A DNA stretch of 64,000 nucleotides from Palsa-506 sp963836355 (GTDB taxonomy: Bacteria; Actinomycetota; Actinomycetes; Streptosporangiales; Streptosporangiaceae). The translations under genes and the position numbers were made by a program. Positions within the stretch are counted from its first letter, which is position 1. Each line of letters starts with the position of its first letter. Below are positions 42,114 to 50,510 of this stretch, in pieces. The notes beneath the pieces were generated by a model. That model saw only the letters and a program-made list of their open reading frames with translations, was not told where the DNA came from and made no database searches. Location: positions 248,001 through 312,000 of the forward strand of contig CAWIJO010000029.1 in the NCBI GenBank assembly GCA_963836355.1, written 5' to 3'.

Positions 42114-43204
42114 CAGCCGGCGTCCGCCGGGCCCGGCTCGTCCTGCAGGTCTGGCTCCACATCCCCGGCGGGATCGCCGCCTTCCCGGCTTCGCAGCAGC
42201 CTGCGCAGCGAGTCGAGCCTGCCGCGCAGCGCCCCGTCGTCGTCCTGCGCGTCGACCCATTCGTCCAGCGCGCAGTCGGCCTCCAGGTGGGTGCAGCCGC
42301 GCGGGCACCGCTCGATGCCCGCGGCCAGATCCGGGAAGGCGCGCACGACGCGGTCCGGCGCGATATGCCCGAGGCCGAAGCCGCGCAGCCCGGGGGTGTC
42401 GATGATCCAGCCGCCGCCGCGCAGCCGGAACGCCACCACCGACGACGACGTATGCCGGCCCCGTCCGGTTACCGGGCTGACCGTCCCTACGGCCCGTTCG
42501 GCCGCCGGGATCAGCGCGTTGACCAGGGTTGACTTGCCGACACCCGAATGCCCGACGAGCACGCTGGCCCGGCCGGCTAGCTCCGCGCCCAGGTTGCCCG
42601 GGATTACCTCGGCCCCCGGCCCCCGGCGGGTGACCACATGCCGCAGCCCTAGTGGCGCGTAGCCGGCCAGGATCTCATCCGGCGGCGCCAGGTCGGACTT
42701 GGTCAGGCAGAGCAGCGGTGCCAAGCCCGCGTCGTAGGCGGCGACCAGGAACCGGTCGATCAGCCGGGTGCGCGGCGGCGGATCCGCCAACGCGCAGACG
42801 ATCACTAGCTGCTCGGCATTGGCGACGATCACCCGTTCTACCGGATCTGTGTCGTCGGCCGACCGCCGCAGCACTGACTTCCTCGGCAGGACGCTCACCA
42901 CCCGCGCCAGCGCCCCCGGCGCGCCGGACGTGTCACCGGCCAGCCGGACCAGGTCCCCGACGACCACCCGGCGGTGGCCGAGCTCGCGCGCGCCCATCGC
43001 GGTGACCGCCCGGTCGCCGACGAAGCAGCGGTACCGTCCCCGGTCAACCGCGGCGACGAACGCCTCGGCGGCATCTTCGTGCGCTGGCCGTCGCCGGGTC
43101 CTGGGTCGCGAGCCCTTGCCCGGCCTGATCCGCACGTCATCCTCGTCCAGGCCGGCGTAGCCGATCCGCCTGCTCAGGGCGCCTGTCCCAGCATGGCCGC
43201 CCAC
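42110..43204 (-). CDS. rsgA: Ribosome small-subunit GTPase
   Basis: The 364-residue protein is a circularly permuted GTPase that assists 30S subunit maturation. An N-terminal OB-fold part (about 40-110) precedes LCLTKSDLAPP (G4), VLVGHSGVGKSTLVNAL (P-loop) and DTPGLRGFGL (G3). The C-terminal zinc-binding knuckle CPRGCTHLEADCAL is intact. ATG 43204 overlaps aroA by 31 bp; a later GTG at 43135 would remove the conserved GYAGLDEDDV stretch, so the earlier start is kept. The order aroA-rsgA is common in actinomycetes. Expression is probably coupled to aroA and to the transporter behind it. Confidence 0.92.
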   Translation of the reverse strand: MGGHAGTGALSRRIGYAGLDEDDVRIRPGKGSRPRTRRRPAHEDAAEAFVAAVDRGRYRCFVGDRAVTAMGARELGHRRVVVGDLVRLAGDTSGAPGALARVVSVLPRKSVLRRSADDTDPVERVIVANAEQLVIVCALADPPPRTRLIDRFLVAAYDAGLAPLLCLTKSDLAPPDEILAGYAPLGLRHVVTRRGPGAEVIPGNLGAELAGRASVLVGHSGVGKSTLVNALIPAAERAVGTVSPVTGRGRHTSSSVVAFRLRGGGWIIDTPGLRGFGLGHIAPDRVVRAFPDLAAGIERCPRGCTHLEADCALDEWVDAQDDDGALRGRLDSLRRLLRSREGGDPAGDVEPDLQDEPGPADAGW

Positions 43205-44670
43205 GAGCTGATGAAGCCGGGGAACGTCTTGCCCACCGTGGCGGCGTTGCGCACCCGCAGGCCGGGCACCGCGAGCCCGAGCACCGCAGCTGCCATCACC
43301 AGCCGGTGGTCGTCATAGCTGGCGAACATCGCGCCGTCGCCGCGCAGCGGCCGCGGCCGGATCTGCAAGCCGTCCGGGCGCTCGGTGACATCCCCGCCGA
43401 GCGCGCTGATCTCGCGGGCCAGCGCCGCCAGCCGGTCACATTCCTGGGCCCGCTGATGCCCGATTCCGGTGAACACCGACGGGCCGCTGGCCAGCGAAGC
43501 CACGGCGGTCAGTACCGGCGTGAGCTCGCTGACGTCGCGCAGGTCCGCTGTCACGCCGCGGATCTCGCCCGGGCCTGTCACCTGCATGCCGTCCGCTGTC
43601 GCGGTGCACACGGCGCCCATCGCAGTTAGCACGGCCAGGATCTGGGTGGCCGGCTGCGTGGTCCGGGCCGGCCAGCCGGCCACGGTAACGGTGCCTGCCG
43701 TCACCAGCGCGGCAGCCAGGAACGGCCCGGCATTGGACAGATCGGGCTCAACGGTTACCGTTCCCGGCGCCAGCACGCCAGGGTGAACACGCCACAGATT
43801 ATTAACGGGGCCAGCGGCGCCGGTGCCCTCGCGCGGCCAGCTTCCGGTCTCCACGTCGGCGCCCGCTGCGCGGAGCATCTGCACGGTCATCGCCAGATGC
43901 GGCGCCGACGGCAGCCGCGGCCCGTCATGCCGGATCTCGGCGCCCTTGTCGAACCGGGCGCCGGCCAGCAGCAGGCCGGACACTAGCTGGGATGACGCGG
44001 ACGCATCCAGGGTGACTGTCCCGCCGCGGACGGCACCACCGCCGCGGACGGTGAACGGGATGGCGCCGCGGCCCTCGTCGTCGATCGTCGCGCCGAGCTC
44101 GCGCAGCGCGGCCAGCAGCGGGCCGACCGGGCGTGCGGACGCCCGGTCATCGCCGCGGAAGTTCACGTCAGCCGTCGTGAGCGCGGCGACCGGCGGCACG
44201 AACCGCAGCACGGTGCCGGCGTTCCCGACGTCGACCGTCGCGCTGCGCGGGCCGTCGGCGTTGCCTCCGCTCGCCGGACCAGGGCCGTCCGGCTTCGTGC
44301 TGTCCGCCGGAGCACCGCCGGGCGTGCCGCCGCCGGGCACGGATCGAGCTGGCCCGCGGCCGGCCGGCCGGGCCGGCGTCACCAGCCAGGAATGTGCTGG
44401 CGGCGAGCCGGCCGCGCCGCTGTCCTCGACCTCGGCGCCGAGCGCGCGCAGGGCCGCGGCCATCAGCTCGGTATCCCGGGCGCGCAGCGGATTGCGGATC
44501 GTGGCCGGGCCTGTCGCGAGCGCGGTGAGCACCAGGGCCCGGTTGGTCATCGATTTCGAGCCAGGCAGCCGCACCAGCGCGCGTACCGGGGCGCTCGCCG
44601 CGGGCGCCTGCCAGTAGTGCGCCCGCGGGCCGTCGGCCGGCCCGGTTCCGTGCGCAGCGCCCCTGTCCAT
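43174..44670 (-). CDS. aroA: 3-phosphoshikimate 1-carboxyvinyltransferase (EPSP synthase)
   Basis: The enzyme joins shikimate-3-phosphate and phosphoenolpyruvate in the shikimate pathway. The N-terminal substrate loop LPGSKSMTNRALVLTALA and the central SASSQLVSGLLLAGARF are conserved, as are EPDLSNAGPFLAAAL and the late SYDDHRLVMAAAVLGLAVPGL. The protein has 498 residues against a usual length of about 430. The surplus is explained by an Ala/Gly/Pro-rich insert (about residues 95-145) and an N-terminal tail. ATG 44670 is the first start; the tail of 30 residues is not conserved. Divergent from the SRAP gene, with a shared promoter region of 162 bp. Confidence 0.93.
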   Translation of the reverse strand: MDRGAAHGTGPADGPRAHYWQAPAASAPVRALVRLPGSKSMTNRALVLTALATGPATIRNPLRARDTELMAAALRALGAEVEDSGAAGSPPAHSWLVTPARPAGRGPARSVPGGGTPGGAPADSTKPDGPGPASGGNADGPRSATVDVGNAGTVLRFVPPVAALTTADVNFRGDDRASARPVGPLLAALRELGATIDDEGRGAIPFTVRGGGAVRGGTVTLDASASSQLVSGLLLAGARFDKGAEIRHDGPRLPSAPHLAMTVQMLRAAGADVETGSWPREGTGAAGPVNNLWRVHPGVLAPGTVTVEPDLSNAGPFLAAALVTAGTVTVAGWPARTTQPATQILAVLTAMGAVCTATADGMQVTGPGEIRGVTADLRDVSELTPVLTAVASLASGPSVFTGIGHQRAQECDRLAALAREISALGGDVTERPDGLQIRPRPLRGDGAMFASYDDHRLVMAAAVLGLAVPGLRVRNAATVGKTFPGFISSWAAMLGQAP

Positions 44671-44832
44671 GCTGCGAGCGTACTGGCTGCGCGGGCGGCT
44701 GACCCGCGGCGGGATTTCCCGCAGTTGCGCGGACTGGTCCGGCCCGCAAGGTTTGGCAAACCCGGATGTTGGCTATGAACTGCCTCAATCTGTGCTTCCC
44801 CGAGTCTGCTACGCGGCGTCAAGGTAGAGAAC

Positions 44833-45741
44833 ATGTGTGGTCGGTACGCGTCTGCGCGCAAGCGCATCGAGCTCCTTGAGGAGTTCGCTGTCGAGCGCGA
44901 CCGGGTCGCCGAGCCGCTGGAGCCGGACTACAACGTCGCCCCGACCAAATCGGTCTATGCGGTACTTACCCGCCGTCCGCGCAGCAGCGAGGCCGGCGGT
45001 GACGGCGACAAGCCCGTCGCCAGGACTGCGCCGGGCGTCAGCGCCGCGCCGGGCGCCGGGGCTGAGGCCGCCCAGGACGAAGGCGCCAGGTCCGGCGGCG
45101 AGGCGAGAGAACTCCGCGTCGTCCGCTGGGGACTGGTCCCGTTCTGGGCCAAGGATCGGTCCATCGGCAGCCGGATGATCAACGCGCGAGCCGAGACCGT
45201 GGACGCCAAGCCGGCCTTCCGCAGCGCTTTCGCGCGGCGCAGGTGCCTGCTGCCCGCCGACGGCTACTACGAGTGGTACCGGCCAGGCAGCGACGCGAAG
45301 GCGGCCAAGCAGCCGTACTACATCCGACGTGCGGACGGCGGGTCGCTCGCGTTCGCGGGCCTGTACGAACTCTGGCGGGACCGGGCGGTACCCGATGATC
45401 ACCCGGATGCGTGGCTGTGGACTGCGACCATCATCACGACGAGCGCGCCGGACGAGCTCGGCCGGATCCATGAGCGGATGCCTATGGTGATCAGTCCGGC
45501 CAGCTGGGCGGACTGGCTGGATCCCGGCAACAACGACACCGGCGACGTGCGCGGCCTGCTTGTTCCGGCCGCGTCCGGCGAGCTGACCTCCTATCCGGTA
45601 TCGACCGCGGTGAACTCGGTGCGTAACAACGGGCCCCGGCTGATCGAGCCCGCCGAGCCTGAACCGGGCAGTCCCGCGCGGAGATTACCGACCGCCGCGT
45701 CCCGGGGCACCTCGGGCGATAGTCCGGACACGCTGTTCTGA
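44833..45741 (+). CDS. SRAP-family peptidase/abasic-site protein (YedK/HMCES)
   Basis: The 302-residue protein belongs to the SRAP family, which forms a covalent thiazolidine bond with abasic sites in single-stranded DNA. The catalytic Cys2 directly follows the start Met (MCGRYA), which fixes the start. The other conserved elements are NVAPTKSVYAV, WGLVPFWAKD, NARAETVDAKPAFR, CLLPADGYYEWY and HERMPMVI. An Ala/Gly-rich insertion around residues 50-95 makes it longer than the usual 220-240. The C-terminal 40 residues are low-complexity. An SRAP gene beside aroA and rsgA also occurs in mycobacteria. No obvious SOS operator was seen upstream. Confidence 0.9.
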   Translation: MCGRYASARKRIELLEEFAVERDRVAEPLEPDYNVAPTKSVYAVLTRRPRSSEAGGDGDKPVARTAPGVSAAPGAGAEAAQDEGARSGGEARELRVVRWGLVPFWAKDRSIGSRMINARAETVDAKPAFRSAFARRRCLLPADGYYEWYRPGSDAKAAKQPYYIRRADGGSLAFAGLYELWRDRAVPDDHPDAWLWTATIITTSAPDELGRIHERMPMVISPASWADWLDPGNNDTGDVRGLLVPAASGELTSYPVSTAVNSVRNNGPRLIEPAEPEPGSPARRLPTAASRGTSGDSPDTLF

Positions 45742-45822
45742 CCCGTTGCAAGCCGGGCCTGGCCGCCGCCCCCTGATTCAGGCGTGCTGCCAAGCCCTGT
45801 GCGGAGAGTAGGTGAGGATTAA

Positions 45823-46173
45823 ATGGATACCGTCGTCGCGCGCAAGCGCCTTGAGGAGATCCGTGACGAACTCGACCGGTCGATAGCGGTGCTTGGGGGA
45901 TCCGGCCCGCAGCAGCCCCAGGTGCCGGAGTACCCGCAGGATCCTGCGGACGCGGGCGCGAATCTGACCGAGACACAGCGGTCTGCGGCGATGGTGACCG
46001 CGGCGCAGCAGCAGCGGTCCGAGGTGCTCAGCGCGCTGACCCGGATTGAGGAGGGCAGCTACGGGGTGTGCACCGACTGCGGCGCCAAGGTGCCAGCGGG
46101 CCGGCTGGAGGCAAGGCCCGAGGCGGCCCGCTGCGTGGCCTGCCAGGGGAAGCGGGACCGGCTGCGGCGCTGA
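45823..46173 (+). CDS. DksA/TraR-type C4 zinc-finger protein
   Basis: A 116-residue protein with an N-terminal coiled coil (RKRLEEIRDELDRSIAVL) and a C-terminal four-cysteine zinc finger: CTDCGAK, then RCVACQGKRDRL. The coil lacks the Asp-Ala tip typical of full DksA, as often in actinobacterial members, so its effect on RNA polymerase may differ from the E. coli protein. GGTGAGG precedes the ATG. It lies directly upstream of the sigR promoter and is transcribed in the same direction. Role inferred: binding in the secondary channel of RNA polymerase under stress. Confidence 0.85.
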   Translation: MDTVVARKRLEEIRDELDRSIAVLGGSGPQQPQVPEYPQDPADAGANLTETQRSAAMVTAAQQQRSEVLSALTRIEEGSYGVCTDCGAKVPAGRLEARPEAARCVACQGKRDRLRR

Positions 46174-46180
46174 TCGCGCC

Positions 46181-46206
46181 GGAATGAAGCGCAACCGTGA
46201 CGTGTT
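46181..46206 (+). promoter_or_regulatory. SigR-type promoter of sigR
   Basis: GGAAT at 46181-46185, an 18-base spacer and GTT at 46204-46206 match the GGAAT-N18-GTT consensus recognised by SigR/SigH exactly. ATG 46216 follows nine bases after the GTT, so transcription should begin at or just before that ATG. Confidence 0.8.
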
Positions 46207-46350
46207 GAACACCGCATGTCCCTAGCCGGTTGCCAGCCACGCGGCGCCACTGGGCCGGTAGCTGCCCTCGGTGCCGTCGGCCCTGGCAAGATATCCTCCG
46301 GCCTATACGGCTGGCACGCTCGCCAGCCGGCGGCGAGAATCGCGCAGGAG

Positions 46351-46989
46351 GTGGGTCCGGTAACCGAGACACTCGAGCAGCGCGGCGAGCGCTTCGAGCG
46401 CGATGTCTTGCCATACCTGGATCAGCTGTACTCCGCGGGGATGCGCATGACCCGCAATGCGGCGGATGCCGAGGACCTGGTGCAGGAGACGTTCGCCAAG
46501 GCGTACGCCTCGTTCCACCAGTTCCAGCCGGGCACCAACCTGAAGGCCTGGCTGTTCCGGATCCTGACCAATACCTTCATCAACTCCTACCGGAAGAAGC
46601 AGCGCGAGCCGCAGCGGGCCGGTACCGAGGAAATTGAGGACTGGCAGCTGGCCAGGGCCGCGTCGCACACGTCGTCCGGGCTGAAGTCGGCCGAGGCGGA
46701 GGCCTTGGAGCGGCTTCCCGACTCCGACGTGAAGCAGGCCCTGCAGACCCTGCCGGAAGAATTCATGATCGCGGTGTATCTGGCTGACGTCGAGGGATTC
46801 GCCTACAAGGAGATCGCCGACATCATGGGGACTCCGATCGGCACCGTCATGTCGCGCCTGCACCGCGGCCGCCGACAGTTGCGCGAGATGCTCCAGGACT
46901 ATGCGGCCGACCGCGGCTTGGCCGCGGCGGCAGCGAGTAACGGCGAGGCGTCATCATCGGGCGATGAACCCGGGAAGGACGCGAGATGA
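46351..46989 (+). CDS. sigR: Redox-responsive sigma factor SigR/SigH
   Basis: The 212-residue sigma factor shows region 2 as LYSAGMRMTRNAADAEDLVQETFAKAY and NLKAWLFRILTNTFIN, and region 4 as LPEEFMIAVYLADVEGF, then GTPIGTVMSRLHRGRRQLRE. GTG 46351 begins with Met-Gly-Pro-Val-Thr, as I recall for S. coelicolor SigR, and was chosen for that reason. The same frame is open from ATG 46216 and would add 45 residues. RsrA follows with an ATGA overlap, so sigma and anti-sigma are made together. SigR controls thiol-oxidative stress genes. It lies in a neighbourhood like that of M. tuberculosis sigH. Confidence 0.92.
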   Translation: MGPVTETLEQRGERFERDVLPYLDQLYSAGMRMTRNAADAEDLVQETFAKAYASFHQFQPGTNLKAWLFRILTNTFINSYRKKQREPQRAGTEEIEDWQLARAASHTSSGLKSAEAEALERLPDSDVKQALQTLPEEFMIAVYLADVEGFAYKEIADIMGTPIGTVMSRLHRGRRQLREMLQDYAADRGLAAAAASNGEASSSGDEPGKDAR

Positions 46990-47270
46990 GCTGCGGCAAG
47001 CCGCACGACGTGCCCTGTAGCGAGGTGCTGGCGCGCGTCTACAGCTACCTGGACGGTGAAATCGAGGTCTCCGGGTGCGCAAAGATTCGCCAGCACCTTG
47101 ACGAGTGCGGGCCGTGCCTGCGTGAGTACGGCCTCGAAGAGGCAGTGAAGCGCCTGGTGCACAAGCATTGCGGCGCCGAGACGGTGCCGAGCGAACTGCG
47201 GACGAAGGTGCTGAGCCGGATCCAGGCCGTCCGGATCGAGCTTGAGATCACCGAGTTCCGCTCGGAATAG
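46986..47270 (+). CDS. rsrA: Zinc anti-sigma factor RsrA
   Basis: The 94-residue anti-sigma factor has the zinc-binding HxxxCxxC motif: His37-Leu-Asp-Glu-Cys41-Gly-Pro-Cys44. Cys3, Cys11, Cys31 and Cys62 are also present, matching from memory the positions of S. coelicolor RsrA. In that protein Cys11, His37, Cys41 and Cys44 hold zinc and oxidation forms a disulfide that releases the sigma factor. The start overlaps the sigR stop by four bases. Expected role: hold SigR inactive in reduced cells. The length and cysteine placement are fully conserved, so the switch should work in the same way. Confidence 0.94.
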   Translation: MSCGKPHDVPCSEVLARVYSYLDGEIEVSGCAKIRQHLDECGPCLREYGLEEAVKRLVHKHCGAETVPSELRTKVLSRIQAVRIELEITEFRSE

Positions 47271-47609
47271 CCCGCTAGGAGCCTGCGGTGTCGGCCAGGC
47301 CGCCGTTTCCGCCACCGGTCCGGCCGCGATACCTATCGGCCTAGCCGTACCCGCCCGCCCGGGCACCAGCAGGCGCTAGCCTTCCGACATTGCGCAATGC
47401 TGGGTCGGCCATGACTCTTGATTACACTCGGTATCTGGTCGGTTACCCATTGTGGGCAATGTTACTGTAAGCCTACGCAAATCCAGCCACTGGCGTTACT
47501 CTGAGTGCTGAAAAGGCGACGCGTGGCGGAATATAGGCGCCAGCAGATTGATCGCCAGCAGGGGCCAGGGAGTCCGGGGAGCGGGTCGGCAGAGCGAATG
47601 CGAGGAGTC
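47271..47609. other. Intergenic region before HD-GYP operon
   Basis: These 339 bp separate rsrA from the HD-GYP gene. They hold the paired inverted repeats at 47388-47465. The last 100 bp are purine-rich and lead to the ribosome site. No other gene is supported. Confidence 0.45.
47388..47465. promoter_or_regulatory. Paired CATTG/CAATG inverted repeats
   Basis: CATTGCGCAATG (47388-47399) is a perfect palindrome. Exactly 60 bp further, CATTG-TGGG-CAATG (47448-47461) repeats the same half-sites. GTTAC flanks the second on both sides (47442-47446 and 47461-47465). The spacing and shared half-sites suggest a two-site operator for the HD-GYP operon. Confidence 0.45.
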
Positions 47610-48965
47610 ATGGGCAAAAAGATGTCCAGGGCCGCGTGGCTCTACATAGCCGCGGTGGTCATCGTGGCCGTGGCCCTCATCGCCCCGACGCACCTCGATG
47701 ACCAGAACGTCCGCTGGTGGTTCGAGCTGGGCGTGCTGCAGATGCTCTTCCTGATTTGCGACTCAACGCCGACGCCGCTGGCCTCGCGGCAGTCTGCGTG
47801 GTCGCCGAGTTCGTCGGCGACGCTCGCAGCGGTGGTACTGCTCGGGCCGGCCGGTGCCGCCTTGGTGGGCGCCATCTCAGTAGTGAGCCTGCGCCGCCAC
47901 CTGATCCTGGCCGAGCGGCTGTTCAACGGCGCCATGTACGCCGTGTCCGGGTACGCGGCCGGAAGCGCGTACGTGGCACTGGGCGGCCCGGTGGGCCGGC
48001 TGCTGCCGCATCACAGCCCCGGGGTCATCTGGCCGTTCGCCGCTGCCGCTGCCGTGCACGTGATCACCAACCAGGGGCTGCTCTGGGGAGCGCTCCAGCT
48101 GATCAGGCGAGATGGGCGGCGGCCCGAGCGGGTCCGGGTGGAATCCAGCCTGCCGCTGCTGCTGGCCTCAGACCTCGGCTACGCGGTGCTCGGACTGCTG
48201 ATCGCCGCGCTCTGGACGGTCACCTATGCTTTCGCCGCGGTGCTCGTGCTCGTCCCGCTCATCGTGGCCCGGTGGGCGATGGGACAGTTCGCCGAGCAGC
48301 AGCGGGCGTACGCGGCCACGATGGAGGCGCTCTGCCAGGCGGTCGAGACGAAGGACTTCTACACCCGCGGTCACAGCGAGCGGGTTTCCAGGGGATCGGG
48401 CATGATCGCCAGGGAGATCGGCATGCGGCCGGACCGGGTGGATGCCATCAGGTACGCGGGCATGCTGCATGACGTGGGCAAGCTCGGCGTTCCCACCAAG
48501 GTGCTGCAGAAGGACGGGCCGCTGAGCGAGGAGGAGTACGCGGCGATCCAGCTGCACCCGATGCGCGGCCTGGAGATCGTCAGGGAGATCGGATTCCTCG
48601 ATGAGGCGCTCACCGGCATCATGCATCATCACGAGAGGATCGACGGCAAGGGCTACCCAATGGGCCTCGCCGCGGACGAGATTCCCGAGTTCGCCCGGGT
48701 GATCGCGGTTGCCGATGCCTTCGACTCGATGACTTCGAATCGCTCCTACCGGCGGGCCCGCGGCGTCGACGAGGCGGTCAGCGAGCTCCGCAAGGTGTCA
48801 GGCAGCCAGTTCGACCCGGCGCTGGTGGACGCATTCATCTCGGCGCTGCAGCGGGATGGCTGGAAGTTGCCAGCGCCGGCCGCGGTTCCGCTTGACCACC
48901 AGACGCTCACCGCGCAGGACCATGACGACCCGACGGCGCCGCTCCGGGTGGTCGAGAGCCTGTGA
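47610..48965 (+). CDS. Membrane-anchored HD-GYP phosphohydrolase
   Basis: The 451-residue protein has an N-terminal part with about seven membrane segments (up to residue 235) and a C-terminal HD-GYP domain. The metal-binding residues are visible in RGHSERVSRGSG, MLHDVGKLGVP and MHHHERIDGKGYP, so the GYP element is intact. AVADAFDSMTS and GSQFDPALVDAF complete the domain. HD-GYP proteins degrade cyclic di-GMP or related dinucleotides. ATG 47610 follows GAGGAG; the frame extends to 47505. The next gene overlaps it by four bases and has a related layout, so the two may act together, perhaps as a heteromer. The signal sensed by the membrane part is unknown. Confidence 0.86.
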   Translation: MGKKMSRAAWLYIAAVVIVAVALIAPTHLDDQNVRWWFELGVLQMLFLICDSTPTPLASRQSAWSPSSSATLAAVVLLGPAGAALVGAISVVSLRRHLILAERLFNGAMYAVSGYAAGSAYVALGGPVGRLLPHHSPGVIWPFAAAAAVHVITNQGLLWGALQLIRRDGRRPERVRVESSLPLLLASDLGYAVLGLLIAALWTVTYAFAAVLVLVPLIVARWAMGQFAEQQRAYAATMEALCQAVETKDFYTRGHSERVSRGSGMIAREIGMRPDRVDAIRYAGMLHDVGKLGVPTKVLQKDGPLSEEEYAAIQLHPMRGLEIVREIGFLDEALTGIMHHHERIDGKGYPMGLAADEIPEFARVIAVADAFDSMTSNRSYRRARGVDEAVSELRKVSGSQFDPALVDAFISALQRDGWKLPAPAAVPLDHQTLTAQDHDDPTAPLRVVESL

Positions 48966-50275
48966 CCGGCGAAGCGGCAGCGACTTCCCAGCAGTCCGCG
49001 GAGCGCTGGTCGTCCTGGCAGGCGATGGACTCGGGGCGGCTGCTGCTGCTTGCCGCGGCCGGGATGCTGACGGTGGCCGCAATCGCGCATTCAGCCACCG
49101 TGCCGGTCCGCTCGCCGCACCCGGCGGTGGCATTCGGCGTTCTTATCGCGCTCGGCGAACTGCTCAGGCTCGCGCTGCCGGGCGGCCGGGAGGCCGCGCC
49201 CATTGCCACCGCCGGCGCGATGGCCTATGCGCTGCTCATGTACGTCGGGCACCTGCCGGCTGGCGGGCTGCCGGCCGGGGTTTCCCCGCTCCAGGTCATC
49301 GCGGTAGCCGCGATCGCCATGACCATCGGCGCGTTGCCGCACATGGCCGCTGGCCGGCCGGTCGGCCTGACCGGCATGGCGTCCCGCCTAGTCGCGGTGT
49401 CCTGCGTGGCCTTCGCGTTTCGCCCGCTGACCGGCATCAATCTGATCGTCGACCGCTGGTGGCTGGCCGCGATCGTGATGACCGTCCTGGTGATATTCGG
49501 ATGCCTAGTCGATGCGGTAATCGGTGCCCTGATCAGGGCGGATGACCTCGGCGCACGATTCGGCGTCGCGCTTTGGGACGAGATGCGGGTGCAGTGGCCG
49601 CTCGGCGCGGCGGTCGGCGCATCGGCGATAATCATCGTCTTTGCCGCGGAGACCATGGGGATTGCCGGGCTGGCCGTCTTCGTCGTGCCGCTGCTCGTCA
49701 CCCAGCTGGCGTTCCGGCGGTACGCCGGGATCCGCTCGACGTACCTGCAGACGGTCCGCGCACTCGCCAGGGTCACCGAGGTGGGCGGCTACGTGGAGGG
49801 CGGTCATTCCCGCCGGGTCAGCGTGCTCGCCGTGGCCGTCGGCAGGGAGCTTGGCATGAGTGAGCCCGACCTGCTCGACCTGGAGTACGCCGCCCTCATG
49901 CACGACATCGGGCAGCTGTCCCTGCGGGACCCGATTCCCGGCGGCGCCACCGTCCTGGTGTCGCGCCCTGACCAGCAGCGCATCGCCGAGCTCGGCGCAG
50001 AGGTGATCGCCAAAGCCGGCGTGCTTGACCGGGTAGCGGAACTGGTCCGCTGCCAGAGCCTGCCCGCCCGCGGGCAGGATCCGGAGCCGCCGGTCGGCAG
50101 CCGGATTATCCGTGCCGCCAACGCCTTTGACGACCTGGTCGGCGCCTCGACCGATCGTGATCGCAGCGCCGCCGCGCTTGAGCGGCTCCGGCTGGACACC
50201 GCATATGAGTATGACGCGGGCGTCGTCGAGGCGCTGAGCGAGGTCGCGGGCAGGCGCAGGTTCAGCTGCATCTAG
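48962..50275 (+). CDS. Membrane HD-domain protein lacking the GYP motif
   Basis: The 437-residue protein has the same order as its neighbour: about eight membrane segments, then an HD domain. EGGHSRRVSVLAVAVGREL and LEYAALMHDIGQLSLRDP hold the first metal ligands. The following HHE and GYP elements are missing, and the segment after residue 340 is shortened (RVAELVRCQSLPARGQDPEP). It may therefore be catalytically poor or regulatory. GTG 48962 overlaps the preceding stop (GTGA), so synthesis is coupled. The C-terminal AFDDLVGASTDRDRSAAALERL resembles the last helices of HD-GYP domains. I infer a partner of the active enzyme upstream. Confidence 0.78.
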   Translation: MTGEAAATSQQSAERWSSWQAMDSGRLLLLAAAGMLTVAAIAHSATVPVRSPHPAVAFGVLIALGELLRLALPGGREAAPIATAGAMAYALLMYVGHLPAGGLPAGVSPLQVIAVAAIAMTIGALPHMAAGRPVGLTGMASRLVAVSCVAFAFRPLTGINLIVDRWWLAAIVMTVLVIFGCLVDAVIGALIRADDLGARFGVALWDEMRVQWPLGAAVGASAIIIVFAAETMGIAGLAVFVVPLLVTQLAFRRYAGIRSTYLQTVRALARVTEVGGYVEGGHSRRVSVLAVAVGRELGMSEPDLLDLEYAALMHDIGQLSLRDPIPGGATVLVSRPDQQRIAELGAEVIAKAGVLDRVAELVRCQSLPARGQDPEPPVGSRIIRAANAFDDLVGASTDRDRSAAALERLRLDTAYEYDAGVVEALSEVAGRRRFSCI

Positions 50276-50308
50276 CCGAAGCCGGCCGCGCCCCGCGCCT
50301 TGCCTGCC

Positions 50309-50386
50309 CCCGTCCCGTCCCGCTCGCGTCCCGTCCGCTCGCGTCCCGTCCGCTCGCGCCCCTGCTCGCTCGCCCCCGTCCCGCTA
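50309..50386. repeat. Simple GC-rich tandem repeat
   Basis: A 15-base unit, CGCTCGCGTCCCGTC, occurs twice perfectly (50321-50335 and 50336-50350), followed by a degenerate third copy and flanked by CCCGTC-type repeats. The DNA is intergenic. Confidence 0.8.
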
Positions 50387-50414
50387 CCCTCGTGGACGTG
50401 GCGGGAACCCCATG

Positions 50415-50460
50415 GATGTGACATCGGGGCAGTCAGGTGTGGTTGAACATCACATTCAAC
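50415..50460. promoter_or_regulatory. Operator-like palindromes upstream of accC
   Basis: GATGT-G-ACATC (50415-50425) and GTTGAA-N7-TTCAAC (50442-50460) are perfect inverted repeats. The second ends 50 bp before the biotin carboxylase start. Such sites are typical of TetR or GntR regulators, but none is assigned. Confidence 0.45.
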
Positions 50461-50510
50461 AAGTTGGTAGCCAGCCGGGGCGGGCGGGCGGGCGCCGGTA
50501 GGCTGCCGGG

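Noticed and set aside
43174..43204. Frameshift between aroA and rsgA
   Set aside because: Both proteins have complete conserved ends; the 31-bp overlap is a normal out-of-frame overlap between coupled genes.
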